In this document: positions 1 through 7,454 of the stretch, piece after piece
Position numbering within the stretch: position 1 is the stretch's first letter
Layout: every line of letters begins with the position of its first letter
DNA from: Cyanobacteria bacterium UBA11370
Lineage (GTDB): Bacteria > Cyanobacteriota > Cyanobacteriia > Cyanobacteriales > Coleofasciculaceae
Reading direction: 5' to 3'
Length of the DNA stretch: 13,331 bases
Assembly: GCA_003486645.1 (NCBI GenBank)
Contig: DNGI01000380.1
Location: 721-14,051 of the forward strand
The notes under the pieces: model-generated
Told to the model about the DNA's origin: nothing
The model's input: only the letters and a program-made list of their open reading frames with translations
Databases searched by the model: none
Translations under genes and position numbers: made by a program

Positions 1-30
1 GGTGTGGGGTGTGGGGTGTAGGGTGTGGGT
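1..30. repeat. GGGGTGT heptamer tandem repeat inside lysC
   Basis: On the + strand the units are GGGGTGT (6-12), GGGGTGT (13-19) and AGGGTGT (20-26), with partial units on each side. Seven is not a multiple of three, but three units make 21 bases. The lysC frame therefore reads a periodic Thr-Pro-His-Pro/Tyr linker without a stop. The repeat may continue left of the window. Confidence 0.8.
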
Positions 31-1307
31 AAGCGGGAGGGGGAACTGTTGATTTGGAAGGTTTGGCAAAGGAGTGCGATCGCCCGATCGCAATCTACTG
101 CATCAATAACACAGCTTACCTTGACTTCTGAGGTAGAAATCATTTGAATGTTAATTCCGGCATTAGCCAAGGTAGCGAACATTTTCGCCGCAATACCCGG
201 ATGTCCAATCATTCCCGCACCTGCGATCGCTACTTTAGCAATACCCCGTTCTACCATAACTTCCGCTTCATCAGGATGGGGGGCGGGGTGAGTGCGGAGG
301 GAGGGGGCGATCGCTTCGGCGACAGCTTCGGCGCGATTAATGATTGCTTGACTAACGGTAAACGCGATATCATTCGTATTACCTTCGTGGATCGATTGGA
401 TAATTAAATCCACATCCAGGTCTTGACCCGCAATTTCTTTAAATAACTGAGCAGCCACACCAGGGCGATCCGGGACACGCAGTAGAGCGATTTTTGCTTG
501 ATCCGTATCAAATTCTACCGCATCCACAGGTCGGGCAATTTCCAAGCCTTCCAGGGAACGGGGTTGAGGGGTTGGGGAAACAACTCGCGTACCCGGATCA
601 TCTGTCCAACTGGAGAGTACCACTAAGGGCATTCCATAATTCCGGGCAATTTCCACCGCGCGGGGATGGAGAACTTTTGCCCCTAAACTCGCTAATTCTA
701 GCATTTCATCGGAAGTAATCTCGTCCATGAGTCGAGCATCGGGGACGAGGCGAGGATCAGCGGTTAAAATTCCCGGTACATCAGTATAAATCTCGCAGCG
801 AGAGGCTTGTAAGGATGCGGCGAGGGCGACGGCAGAGGTATCGGAACCCCCGCGCCCCAAGGTGGTAATTTCTAACTCTTCGGTGCTACTAATCCCTTGA
901 AAACCTGCGACAACAACAACTTTCCCTTCTTCCAAATGCTTTAAAATGCGATCCGTATGGATACTGAGAATCCGGGCGCGGCTATACTGGGCTTCAGTAA
1001 CAATACCAACTTGAGCGCCTGTGAGGGAAATCGCAGGTTGACCTAATTCTTGTAATGCTATTGATAGTAGCGCAATGGAGACTTGTTCGCCTGTGGAGAG
1101 CAACATATCCATTTCCCGACGGCTGGGATTTTTGGAAATTTCGCTAGCGAGTTTGACTAAACCATCCGTCGTTTTCCCCATTGCAGAAACCACGACAACC
1201 AAAGAATTACCGAGTTGGACTGTTTTGATTACCCGCTGGGCAACGGATTGAATGCGTTCTACCGATCCAACTGAAGTCCCACCATATTTTTGAACAACTA
1301 GCGTCAT
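1..1307 (-). CDS. lysC: Aspartate kinase, 3' end outside window
   Basis: Phosphorylates L-aspartate with ATP, the first step to lysine, threonine, methionine and diaminopimelate; cytosolic. The reverse strand is open from ATG at 1307 to the left edge, about 435 residues. The N-terminus begins [14 protein letters not shown], with the kinase signature KYGGTS at residues 7-12. [13 protein letters not shown], the GRGGSDTSA loop and [12 protein letters not shown] follow. The amino acid kinase domain is about residues 1-245. ACT domain 1 contains [12 protein letters not shown] and the IIQSIHEG segment. ACT domain 2 contains [13 protein letters not shown], the NIQMISTSE segment and VSCVID. Cyanobacterial enzymes of about 600 residues carry four ACT domains (family knowledge), so two more are expected to the left of the window. 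The frame enters a Pro/Thr/His linker encoded by a heptamer repeat just before the edge. A TTAGGAACT ribosome-binding site directly precedes the ATG. The gene is divergent from the hybrid kinase. Identification is very secure. Confidence 0.96.
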   Translation of the reverse strand, partial: MTLVVQKYGGTSVGSVERIQSVAQRVIKTVQLGNSLVVVVSAMGKTTDGLVKLASEISKNPSRREMDMLLSTGEQVSIALLSIALQELGQPAISLTGAQVGIVTEAQYSRARILSIHTDRILKHLEEGKVVVVAGFQGISSTEELEITTLGRGGSDTSAVALAASLQASRCEIYTDVPGILTADPRLVPDARLMDEITSDEMLELASLGAKVLHPRAVEIARNYGMPLVVLSSWTDDPGTRVVSPTPQPRSLEGLEIARPVDAVEFDTDQAKIALLRVPDRPGVAAQLFKEIAGQDLDVDLIIQSIHEGNTNDIAFTVSQAIINRAEAVAEAIAPSLRTHPAPHPDEAEVMVERGIAKVAIAGAGMIGHPGIAAKMFATLANAGINIQMISTSEVKVSCVIDAVDCDRAIALLCQTFQINSSPSRLPTPYTPHPT

Positions 1308-1352
1308 AGTTCCTAATTCCCTAGAAAAATATAGAATCAGTTTACCGGAAAA

Positions 1353-1381
1353 ATTTATTGGTATTTAATTCCACGAGTCAA
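1353..1381 (-). promoter_or_regulatory. Possible lysC promoter
   Basis: On the reverse strand a TTGACT -35-like hexamer (1381-1376) is followed after about 17-18 bases by an AT-rich -10-like region (TAAATT or ATAAAT). The match at -10 is poor. It lies about 50 bases upstream of the lysC ATG. Confidence 0.3.
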
Positions 1382-1415
1382 TACCGAGTGGTTGAATTTT
1401 TGCCTATTTATACAG

Positions 1416-1475
1416 CAGAAGTCAGAAGTCAAAATACAGAATACGTTCTGACTTCGGGTTCCTGACTCCTGACTA
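1416..1475. repeat. Heptamer repeat cluster with a 10-bp inverted repeat
   Basis: AGTCAGA-type units (CAGAAGTCAGAAGTC, 1416-1430) face TTCTGACTTC (1446-1455). GAAGTCAGAA at 1418-1427 is the exact complement of 1446-1455. A direct TCCTGAC TCCTGAC pair follows at 1460-1473. The pattern resembles the short tandemly repeated repetitive (STRR) heptamers of filamentous cyanobacteria. Confidence 0.7.
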
Positions 1476-1634
1476 CTTCTTTGGTCATCAAGTTGAAATT
1501 TCCTGTAATCTTGTACCTAGCAGTTGAAACAGGTTTTATAAATTTCTAGGTTAAGAAAAAATAATCAAATTATTAATCAATAGCGCGGGTTAGATTAGAG
1601 ATAATTTTGAGCATTCATTGAGTTTTTGTTGACC

Positions 1635-1662
1635 TTGCCAAAGTGATAACTAATGATATAAT
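1635..1662 (+). promoter_or_regulatory. Sigma70-type promoter for the hybrid kinase
   Basis: TTGCCA (1635-1640) matches the -35 consensus at five of six positions. A 16-base spacer leads to a perfect TATAAT (1657-1662), preceded by TG at 1654-1655 as in an extended -10. Transcription would start near 1669, giving a leader of about 175 bases before the GTG at 1844. Confidence 0.6.
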
Positions 1663-1742
1663 CTAGCTGAGTTCACACTATGAAGAGATAAATATTATTT
1701 CTCAAACCTAGAAAAATACGATAAACCTTTAGCTCATCTACT

Positions 1743-1766
1743 AACTCCTAAACTCCTGAACTCTTA
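1743..1766. repeat. Triplicated octamer
   Basis: Three adjacent 8-base units: AACTCCTA (1743-1750), AACTCCTG (1751-1758) and AACTCTTA (1759-1766). They lie in the predicted leader of the hybrid kinase mRNA. Confidence 0.6.
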
Positions 1767-1843
1767 CCTTATATTTATCCTCAAGCCAGGGCAAAGCATC
1801 AAGCCATTCAACTTAAAAACACCCTAGCGACCCAGAGTGAATT

Positions 1844-3532
1844 GTGTTTATTACTACATCAGATACGCTGACTTTGGATTCAACGTTGGCAGACCTTCCG
1901 AGCTATGATTTTGAAGTGAGTTTAACAACGTTGGGAGAAGTTGTATCAAAAAAGTTCCAGCAGCATCCGGAAATACCTGGAGTTATGATTAGTGCTGATA
2001 GTCAACTCAGAGGAATGATCTCTAGGACTCGATTCTTTGAATGGTTGAGTCGTCCCTATGGATTAGAAACATTCTTAAAACGTCCAATTCGCTCCCTGTG
2101 GAAGATGATTGCCGAGGCTGAGGGAATTTTAGATGCAAAGACATTGCTAGAAAAGTATTTAATATTGAGTACGACTTGCACAATCGATAAGGCGGTAGAA
2201 CTTGCTCTCAATCGTTCAACATCCCTAGCGTATGAACCGATCCTGATTGAATCTCCAGATGGAGAACATCGATTACTTGATATGCAGGTTTTGCTCCTTG
2301 CTCAATCCCAACTTTTTGCCCTAGCTAAAAACGCGGCTGATGCAGCAAATAGGACTAAAAGTGAATTCCTAACCAATATGAGTCATGAACTGCGTACTCC
2401 CCTGAATGCAATTCTCGGTATTACCCAACTCCTAACCCGCGATCCGTCCCTATCTGCTGAACAGCAGCAACACTTGGGTATCATAACCAGTTCTGGCGAA
2501 TATCTGCTGGATTTGATTAACCACATTCTTGAAATGTCCAGGATTGAAACCGCTAGAGTAACATTAAATAAAAATCGGTTTGATTTATACCGCTTACTCA
2601 ACAATCTAAAACAAATACTACAGCTTAAAGCATTATCCAAGGGTTTAAAACTAATTGTAGATTACACTCCAGACCTCCCCCAATACGTAGAAACTGACAA
2701 AGGAAAGTTGGAGCAAGTATTAATTAATTTACTCAATAATGCGATTAACTTTACTCAACAAGGAAGCGTATCACTAAAAGTTTCAGTGGTTAGGGATGAA
2801 TTATCTGTAGAGAACGAGAATAAACAACAAACCATTCGGTTTGAAGTTAAAGATACAGGGTTTGGAATTGCTCCTGAAGAAATAAATGCTTTATTTAGTG
2901 CATTTGAACAAACAAAAATTGGAAGAGAATCAAAGCAAGGAACTGGATTAGGTTTAGCAATTAGCCAGAATTTTGTACAATTGATGGGAGGGAAAATTAC
3001 GGTTAAAAGTACCCTAAATAAAGGAACAGTCTTTACATTTGATATTAAAATAAACCGGATCGATGACGATGAAATTAAAACCTCAGAAGACACTTGTAAA
3101 GTGATTGGGTTAGCACCTGACCAACTCAACTATCGCATTTTAGTCGTTGAAGATCACCCAGAGAGTCGTCTGTTTTTAGTCAAGCTACTAAAATCTATAG
3201 GGTTCTGTGTTCATGAAGCCGAAAATGGTCAAGAAGCCGTTGAACTTCGATCAAGTTACTTACCCCATTTAATCTTAATGAATATGCGAATGCCAGTCAT
3301 GGATGGGTATGAAGCCAGTAAACGTATTCGATCAGTCGAGAAGTTTCGGCGCAGCTTCTCTACCGAACCAGTAACAGTAATTATTGCTTTAACCGCTAGC
3401 GCATTTGAAGAAGACTATTCAAAAATTTTGTCCGCAGGTTGTGATGACTTCATCTATAAACCTTTCCGCGAAGCAGTTCTTTTAGACAAAATAGCTCACC
3501 ATTTAGGTGTGCGCTACCTCTATAAAGAATAA
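1844..3532 (+). CDS. Soluble hybrid histidine kinase with Asn-substituted receiver
   Basis: 562 residues from GTG at 1844. An in-frame TGA at 1838-1840 rules out a longer N-terminus, and the next Met is residue 49. Residues ~10-165 form an N-terminal regulatory module that resembles paired CBS-like segments (PGVMISADSQLRGMISR; the SRPYGLETFLKRPI stretch); this reading is my inference. The dimerisation helix carries the H-box SHELRTP with phosphorylated His181. The ATPase domain has the N-box (LEQVLINLLNNA), DTGFG with Asp337, and GTGLGLAI near 366-373. The C-terminal receiver starts near 430 (YRILVVEDHPESR), with acidic residues Glu436/Asp437, Thr517 and Lys539. At the position of the phosphoacceptor Asp (CheY Asp57) the sequence is LILMNMRMPVMDG, so the residue is Asn480 (codon AAT, 3281-3283). 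No membrane segment is seen, so it should act in the cytosol. No output domain or cognate partner is adjacent. Kinase identity is secure; signal and target are unknown. Confidence 0.93.
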   Translation: MFITTSDTLTLDSTLADLPSYDFEVSLTTLGEVVSKKFQQHPEIPGVMISADSQLRGMISRTRFFEWLSRPYGLETFLKRPIRSLWKMIAEAEGILDAKTLLEKYLILSTTCTIDKAVELALNRSTSLAYEPILIESPDGEHRLLDMQVLLLAQSQLFALAKNAADAANRTKSEFLTNMSHELRTPLNAILGITQLLTRDPSLSAEQQQHLGIITSSGEYLLDLINHILEMSRIETARVTLNKNRFDLYRLLNNLKQILQLKALSKGLKLIVDYTPDLPQYVETDKGKLEQVLINLLNNAINFTQQGSVSLKVSVVRDELSVENENKQQTIRFEVKDTGFGIAPEEINALFSAFEQTKIGRESKQGTGLGLAISQNFVQLMGGKITVKSTLNKGTVFTFDIKINRIDDDEIKTSEDTCKVIGLAPDQLNYRILVVEDHPESRLFLVKLLKSIGFCVHEAENGQEAVELRSSYLPHLILMNMRMPVMDGYEASKRIRSVEKFRRSFSTEPVTVIIALTASAFEEDYSKILSAGCDDFIYKPFREAVLLDKIAHHLGVRYLYKE

Positions 3533-3603
3533 ACCTCTTGCAAAAGCTGTGATTGCTCTAAATCCCAAGCATAGAAATCTGTATTAAAAAGGTTTGAATT
3601 CAT
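3520..3603 (-). pseudogene. Remnant of a DUF29 gene (N-terminus)
   Basis: A reverse-strand frame of 27 codons starts at ATG 3603 and stops with TAG at 3522-3520. It reads MNSNLFNTDFYAWDLEQSQL and a short tail. The TDFYAW..EQ..LL pattern is what I recall as the start of cyanobacterial DUF29 proteins, which are about 150 residues long. Only the first ~25 residues remain. The stop overlaps the 3' end of the hybrid kinase, so the rest was lost. The fragment is short, so the family call is tentative. Confidence 0.4.
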
Positions 3604-3611
3604 TCTTTTTT

Positions 3612-3854
3612 CTATATTTTTAATGGGGGATTGTAAATTTCTAATCGGAGTTGATACCGCTTTTTCTGGTTTTCTCGCTCTGCTGCTAACAATTGTTCTG
3701 CCGCTAAATCAATCTCAAAATCTACATCGTCAACATTAATTTCGTAAGGATCAGCCGTAATTTTCCATCCATCCTTTTCGAGGGCAGATCTAACAACCCC
3801 ATGAAATAAATCTTTTGCCCTATCACCAAGCTGTAACTCTACCCGAATATACTT
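3612..3854 (-). pseudogene. Degenerate XisH (fdxN element excision controlling factor) remnant
   Basis: An 80-codon reverse-strand frame lies between stops at 3857-3855 and 3614-3612. AKDLFHGVVRSALEKDGW, followed by KITADPYEIN and IDLAAEQLLAAERE, matches the start of XisH proteins as I know them (AKDIFH..V..AL.KDGW.IT.DP, then DL.AE...AAE). The expected continuation with the EIKSF core of a PD-(D/E)XK-like fold is missing. The frame goes straight into YQLRLEIYNP, which resembles the XisH C-terminus, so an internal deletion of roughly 60 residues is likely. No ATG, GTG or TTG start is in frame, and no xisI partner lies next to it. XisH is about 135-140 residues when intact and was first linked to excision of the fdxN element in Anabaena. 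This copy is almost surely non-functional. Confidence 0.65.
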
Positions 3855-3963
3855 CTAACAGAGTCGGTCTTCTCCAATCCAAAATGGTATAAGTATAAGC
3901 TAGTATGTATAGCTACTGATTCAAACATCCTTCTCACTCACTATCCAGCAGACTTTCTAGTTA

Positions 3964-5997
3964 ATGCAGTCCCTCTATTGCTCTCACGGACATGAAAACC
4001 CTCTTGCTAATCGCTTTTGTAGCCAGTGCGGTGAGAAGCTGAATCGTTCCGTTAATCCAGAACCCCAAGCATCTCGCTATCGGGTGATCCGAGAACTTGG
4101 ACATGGTGGGTTTGGACGTACCTATCTGGCAGAAGATTTAAATCGCTTCAATGAACCTTGTGTCTTAAAAGAATTTGCCCCCCAAGTTCAAGGAACTCAC
4201 GCCCTACAAAAAGCCGCAGAATTGTTTGAGAGGGAAGCTGGGGTTCTCTACAAGTTACAACACCCCCAAATCCCCAAGTTCCGGGAATTGTTCCGCGTTA
4301 AGCAGCAAAACCAAGGACGGTTATTTTTAGTCCAAGATTTCGTTGCTGGACAAACCTATCGTGCCTTACTTGATCAACGCAAGCAACAGGGACTACGATT
4401 TACGGAAGTCGAAGTGATTGAACTACTGCGCCAAATCCTGCCTGTTTTAGGCTACATCCACTCCCTCGGCGTGATTCATCGAGATATCTCTCCCGATAAT
4501 TTAATCCGGCGCGATCGCGATGGACTACCCGTACTCATTGATTTTGGTGGTGTTAAACAAGTGGCAGCAACTGCAGCCTCCCAGTTTATGCCCTCCTCAG
4601 CAGCGATCGCTACTCGTTTGGGTAAATTTGGCTATGCGCCTCACGAGCAGATGCAAAGCGGTATGATTTATCCCAATAGCGATTTGTATGCCTTAGCTGC
4701 AACCGCATTAACGTTGCTCACAGGTAAGGAACCCCAGCAACTTATTGATTCTCCCACCCTAACCTGGAATTGGCAGCAGGAAATTACTCTCAGCCCCACC
4801 CTGAGCCGTATTTTAGCTAAAATGCTCCAATCTGTTCCAGAAGCACGCTACCAAACCGCTAGTCAAGTTCTACAAGCCCTCACACCCCAACCTCCCCCTG
4901 TGGCTTATTCGCCGCCTCAACCTCCATTCCCTCAAACCCAAGCGACAGTAGCTGTTACTCCTGGTCAAATCCCCGCCCAACCTGAAGCCTCCTCTTCCCC
5001 ATCAACTGAAACGCCATCCCTGGATTCAAACCCCACCCTAGGATGGTTGGGAAAATTAATGCTGGTACTGGTTTTAATTGTAGGGGCAGGTGGGTTTGGT
5101 TGGTGGGCGGGTAATCTTTGGATTAAGTCCCAGGTTCAAGAACAAAGTCAGAATGAAGAGTTTGAGAATCCTATTGTCTCATCTGATCATAATAGCTCTG
5201 AAGCCGAATCTTCTTCTGAATTTTCGAGTGAGGAGCAACAGCGTAAGCAAGCCTTGCGACAACAACGGATTAATCTTGGCATTGACTATAACATTTATGT
5301 TGCTTTAGTGAATGAGGTGTTTTGGAATCAGTATCCTGAACAACGAGGAAAACAATTAGGGACGGGTTCAGAGGATGCAAAATTGAGAGAAGAATGGGAT
5401 GCGATCGCCACGGATTTACTCACTCAGATCGAAGAACTTGATTTAAGTGGATCAGCCCGACAGCAGATTGGAAATTATGGGGAAACGGATCGCGATCGCT
5501 TCAAAGCCCAAGCCAATGAATTACATATTAGCAGTCGCTCTCTTTATGACCTAGCTGATGCGAAGTTTTTCAAATATTTTCCTGAACAGCAGGGTAAAGA
5601 GTTTCTCAATCAGCCATTCGGTCAAGTGTGGCACGCTATTGTTAGCGATACTCTGAAAGCCTTAAAATCGGGAGATAGCTTAAAGCAAATTGTTTTTGAT
5701 TCAGGAACTACTAGTAAACAACTCAGTGGTATTCTCAAATCGGGAGAAGGCAAAGTCTTTATTGCTGAACTTTCTGAAGGACAGACGATGAAGGTGAATC
5801 TTTCTACTGACGAAAATGCTTTGTTTTCTATTTATAGTCCCACGGGGAATACAAAACTTATGGAAGATTCCCGCGATCGGGAATGGTCAGGTTTACTGCC
5901 AGAATCCGGTTATTATGAGTTTGCGATCGTTTCTAATTCCTCTGAGCCAATTGATTATCAACTTGAGCTTACCGTTGAAGATGAGTCATTGGAATGA
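3964..5997 (+). CDS. Membrane-anchored Ser/Thr protein kinase with zinc ribbon
   Basis: 677 residues. Residues 6-22 form a zinc ribbon-like segment (Cys6, His10, Cys19, Cys22; RFCSQCGEKL). The kinase domain spans about 39-305: glycine loop ELGHGGFGRTYLAED (44-58), ATP-binding Lys69, catalytic HRDISPDN with Asp174 and Asn179, and DFG at 193-195. The activation segment ends GYAPHEQ, where PPEQ is usual. Ser176 sits at the Lys position of HRDxK, which I believe is common in this cyanobacterial group. A Pro/Gln/Ser-rich linker leads to one transmembrane helix at about 362-387. The C-terminal ~290 residues should lie outside the membrane. They hold an acidic Ser-rich stretch, two related segments 82 residues apart (QYPEQRGKQ at ~457, YFPEQQGKE at ~539), and a final beta-rich domain (~592-675; IYSPTG, ESGYYEFAIVS) resembling a pre-peptidase C-terminal (PPC) domain. 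It probably senses an external cue and phosphorylates cytosolic proteins; substrates are unknown. No clear ribosome-binding site precedes the ATG. Confidence 0.93.
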   Translation: MQSLYCSHGHENPLANRFCSQCGEKLNRSVNPEPQASRYRVIRELGHGGFGRTYLAEDLNRFNEPCVLKEFAPQVQGTHALQKAAELFEREAGVLYKLQHPQIPKFRELFRVKQQNQGRLFLVQDFVAGQTYRALLDQRKQQGLRFTEVEVIELLRQILPVLGYIHSLGVIHRDISPDNLIRRDRDGLPVLIDFGGVKQVAATAASQFMPSSAAIATRLGKFGYAPHEQMQSGMIYPNSDLYALAATALTLLTGKEPQQLIDSPTLTWNWQQEITLSPTLSRILAKMLQSVPEARYQTASQVLQALTPQPPPVAYSPPQPPFPQTQATVAVTPGQIPAQPEASSSPSTETPSLDSNPTLGWLGKLMLVLVLIVGAGGFGWWAGNLWIKSQVQEQSQNEEFENPIVSSDHNSSEAESSSEFSSEEQQRKQALRQQRINLGIDYNIYVALVNEVFWNQYPEQRGKQLGTGSEDAKLREEWDAIATDLLTQIEELDLSGSARQQIGNYGETDRDRFKAQANELHISSRSLYDLADAKFFKYFPEQQGKEFLNQPFGQVWHAIVSDTLKALKSGDSLKQIVFDSGTTSKQLSGILKSGEGKVFIAELSEGQTMKVNLSTDENALFSIYSPTGNTKLMEDSRDREWSGLLPESGYYEFAIVSNSSEPIDYQLELTVEDESLE

Positions 5998-6042
5998 TAC
6001 CCAATTCGGTGAATCAACCTCAGTACCTGTAAACCGAAACCC

Positions 6043-6082
6043 TGTAGAGACGTTGCATTGCAACATTTCTACAATTGTAGAA
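6043..6082. repeat. Two overlapping palindromes downstream of the Ser/Thr kinase
   Basis: 6043-6057 (TGTAGAGACGTTGCA) pairs with 6059-6073 (TGCAACATTTCTACA) with only two departures, one of them a possible G-U pair. The right arm also forms part of a perfect 16-bp palindrome, TTCTACAATTGTAGAA (6067-6082). The first looks like the dispersed GTAGAGACGTTGCA hairpin repeat of cyanobacteria. It lies 46 bases after the kinase stop and could end or protect the transcript, but no T-run follows. Confidence 0.7.
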
Positions 6083-6234
6083 TGAATAGACTTCTCCAGA
6101 AAATAAGGCAAAAGGCAGGTACGATGCCTACCTAACAAGAGTTTTTACCAGATATCTAATAATGCAGCAGGGGATAATAGAATTAGCGAAGATATGGAGA
6201 GCATGACTGGAGTTTGTGAACAGGAGGTAGGGCG

Positions 6235-6804
6235 ATGATCGTTACATCGGCGAAAATGACACTGACAGAATTTCTGAACTATGACGATGGTACTGATAGC
6301 CAGTATGAATTAGAAAATGGGGAGCTAATTCCAATGCCTGCTGAGAGCGATCTAAATCAACGAATTGCATCGTTTCTGTTTGCCTTTTTCCTACAGTTGG
6401 GGATTTCTAGCTATCGCCTCAGAATTGGTCTGGAGGTGGCAGTCAGTGGTGCGCGGGCATCTGTGCGTTTACCGGATTTGGTAGTATTGTCTGAGGAGTT
6501 GGCTGTTGCCCTTGAAGGAGCCTCTCGCTCGATAGTGTTGATGGATATGCCGCCGCCGGATTTAGTGATTGAGGTGGTTAGTCTAAATCAAGAGAAGCGG
6601 GACTATCGATATAAACGGACTGAGTATGCAGCTAGGGGAATTGCCGAATATTGGATTGTTGACCCGATACTACAACAAGTAACGGTGCTGGAGTGGGTTG
6701 AAGGGCTATATGAGGAAAAGGTTTATACAGGGGATAATGCGATCGCTTCTCCTATGTTGGGCAATCTGTCACTCACTGCCGTTCAAGTTCTCCAAGGACG
6801 GTAA
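6235..6804 (+). CDS. Uma2 (DUF820) family endonuclease-like protein
   Basis: 189 residues. The ATG follows a strong ribosome-binding site (AGGAGGT, about 6 bases away). The family has a restriction-endonuclease-like PD-(D/E)XK fold and is greatly expanded in cyanobacteria; its biological role is not established. Visible family features are YELENGELIPMP (24-35), RLPDLVVLS with candidate metal ligand Asp81, PPDLVIEVVS with Glu113, and RDYRYKRTEYAARGIAEYW (122-140) followed by IVDP. Lys121 or Lys127 could be the catalytic Lys. Length and order fit an intact member. It ends 3 bases before the stop codon of the convergent exported-protein gene. A DNA-cleaving activity is inferred from the fold only. 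Confidence 0.9.
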   Translation: MIVTSAKMTLTEFLNYDDGTDSQYELENGELIPMPAESDLNQRIASFLFAFFLQLGISSYRLRIGLEVAVSGARASVRLPDLVVLSEELAVALEGASRSIVLMDMPPPDLVIEVVSLNQEKRDYRYKRTEYAARGIAEYWIVDPILQQVTVLEWVEGLYEEKVYTGDNAIASPMLGNLSLTAVQVLQGR

Positions 6805-6807
6805 AGG

Positions 6808-7380
6808 TTAGTTAACACGACGGTATAGGGGTTGTTCCTGTGCCATTGAAAGAGCCATTAATAAGATATTCTGCCGCTCAATTGCTGGGAAACTGACGGT
6901 GTAAATCATCTCATTCTGCTGCCACATGACTGTTGAGAACGAGTAGGAGGGATTTTGGAGTGGGCCTTCGAGTAAGTATCCTTGTACGTATGGGGTTAGA
7001 GTAATGCGATCGCCTAAGTCTTGATGTCGCTGTAGATCTCGCCTTGCACTTTGGGTACTCGTCGGAACGACGGAAAAACTGCCTACTAAGCAGGGGTAAG
7101 GGTTGCGATCACAGGTAAATAAACTAACAGTAAGACTGGGTGGTGTTTCGGAGGGAAAAACTTGGACAATTAGTTTGGTTTCGTCAATATCAAGAGCATT
7201 GCCAAGTCGGAGTTGACCAGGCAAGCGCATTGCTAAACCTACGGGTAAGTTACGCTGAATCCGTTCCAGATGAGGAATAAACACACTGGCAGGACGGGCA
7301 GACAATTCCGTAGGGTTGCCTACAAGAGTAATCACAATCGGCATTACTAACAAATAATGCCGCCAAATTGGATTAATCAC
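6808..7380 (-). CDS. Small exported protein of unknown function
   Basis: 190 residues from GTG at 7380; I do not recognise the family with certainty. The N-terminus looks like a signal peptide: MINPIWRH, a hydrophobic YLLVMPIVITLVG stretch, then NPTELSA with likely cleavage before Arg29. The mature part has a region IQRNLPVGLAMRLPGQL and a two-Cys stretch (FTCDRNPYPCLVGSFSV) that could form a disulfide outside the cytoplasm. Using a downstream Met (residue 13) would leave too short a signal peptide, which supports the GTG start. The gene lies 74 bases downstream of the response regulator on the same strand, so the two may be co-transcribed. It has no membrane segment besides the signal peptide. 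Confidence 0.75.
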   Translation of the reverse strand: MINPIWRHYLLVMPIVITLVGNPTELSARPASVFIPHLERIQRNLPVGLAMRLPGQLRLGNALDIDETKLIVQVFPSETPPSLTVSLFTCDRNPYPCLVGSFSVVPTSTQSARRDLQRHQDLGDRITLTPYVQGYLLEGPLQNPSYSFSTVMWQQNEMIYTVSFPAIERQNILLMALSMAQEQPLYRRVN

Positions 7381-7454
7381 TACAGTATAGTCGCTTTTTA
7401 AAACTTAATTTTATAACAAGTTGCAGCATTTTAGATGCAAGAACAGCTTACAGG

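Larger units (their letters stand above)
1308..1843. other. Intergenic region between lysC and the hybrid kinase
   Basis: AT-rich spacer between divergent genes. It holds the possible lysC promoter, an inverted heptamer repeat cluster (1416-1475), a promoter pointing right (1635-1662) and a triplicated octamer (1743-1766). I see no gene or RNA gene in it. Confidence 0.7.

Noticed and set aside
144..718. Two plus-strand open frames (144-407, 494-718)
   Set aside because: They lie wholly inside the well-supported lysC reading frame on the other strand and look like no known protein.
2383..3129. Minus-strand open frames inside the hybrid kinase
   Set aside because: The opposite frame encodes intact H-box, N-box and G-box motifs; these are antisense shadows.
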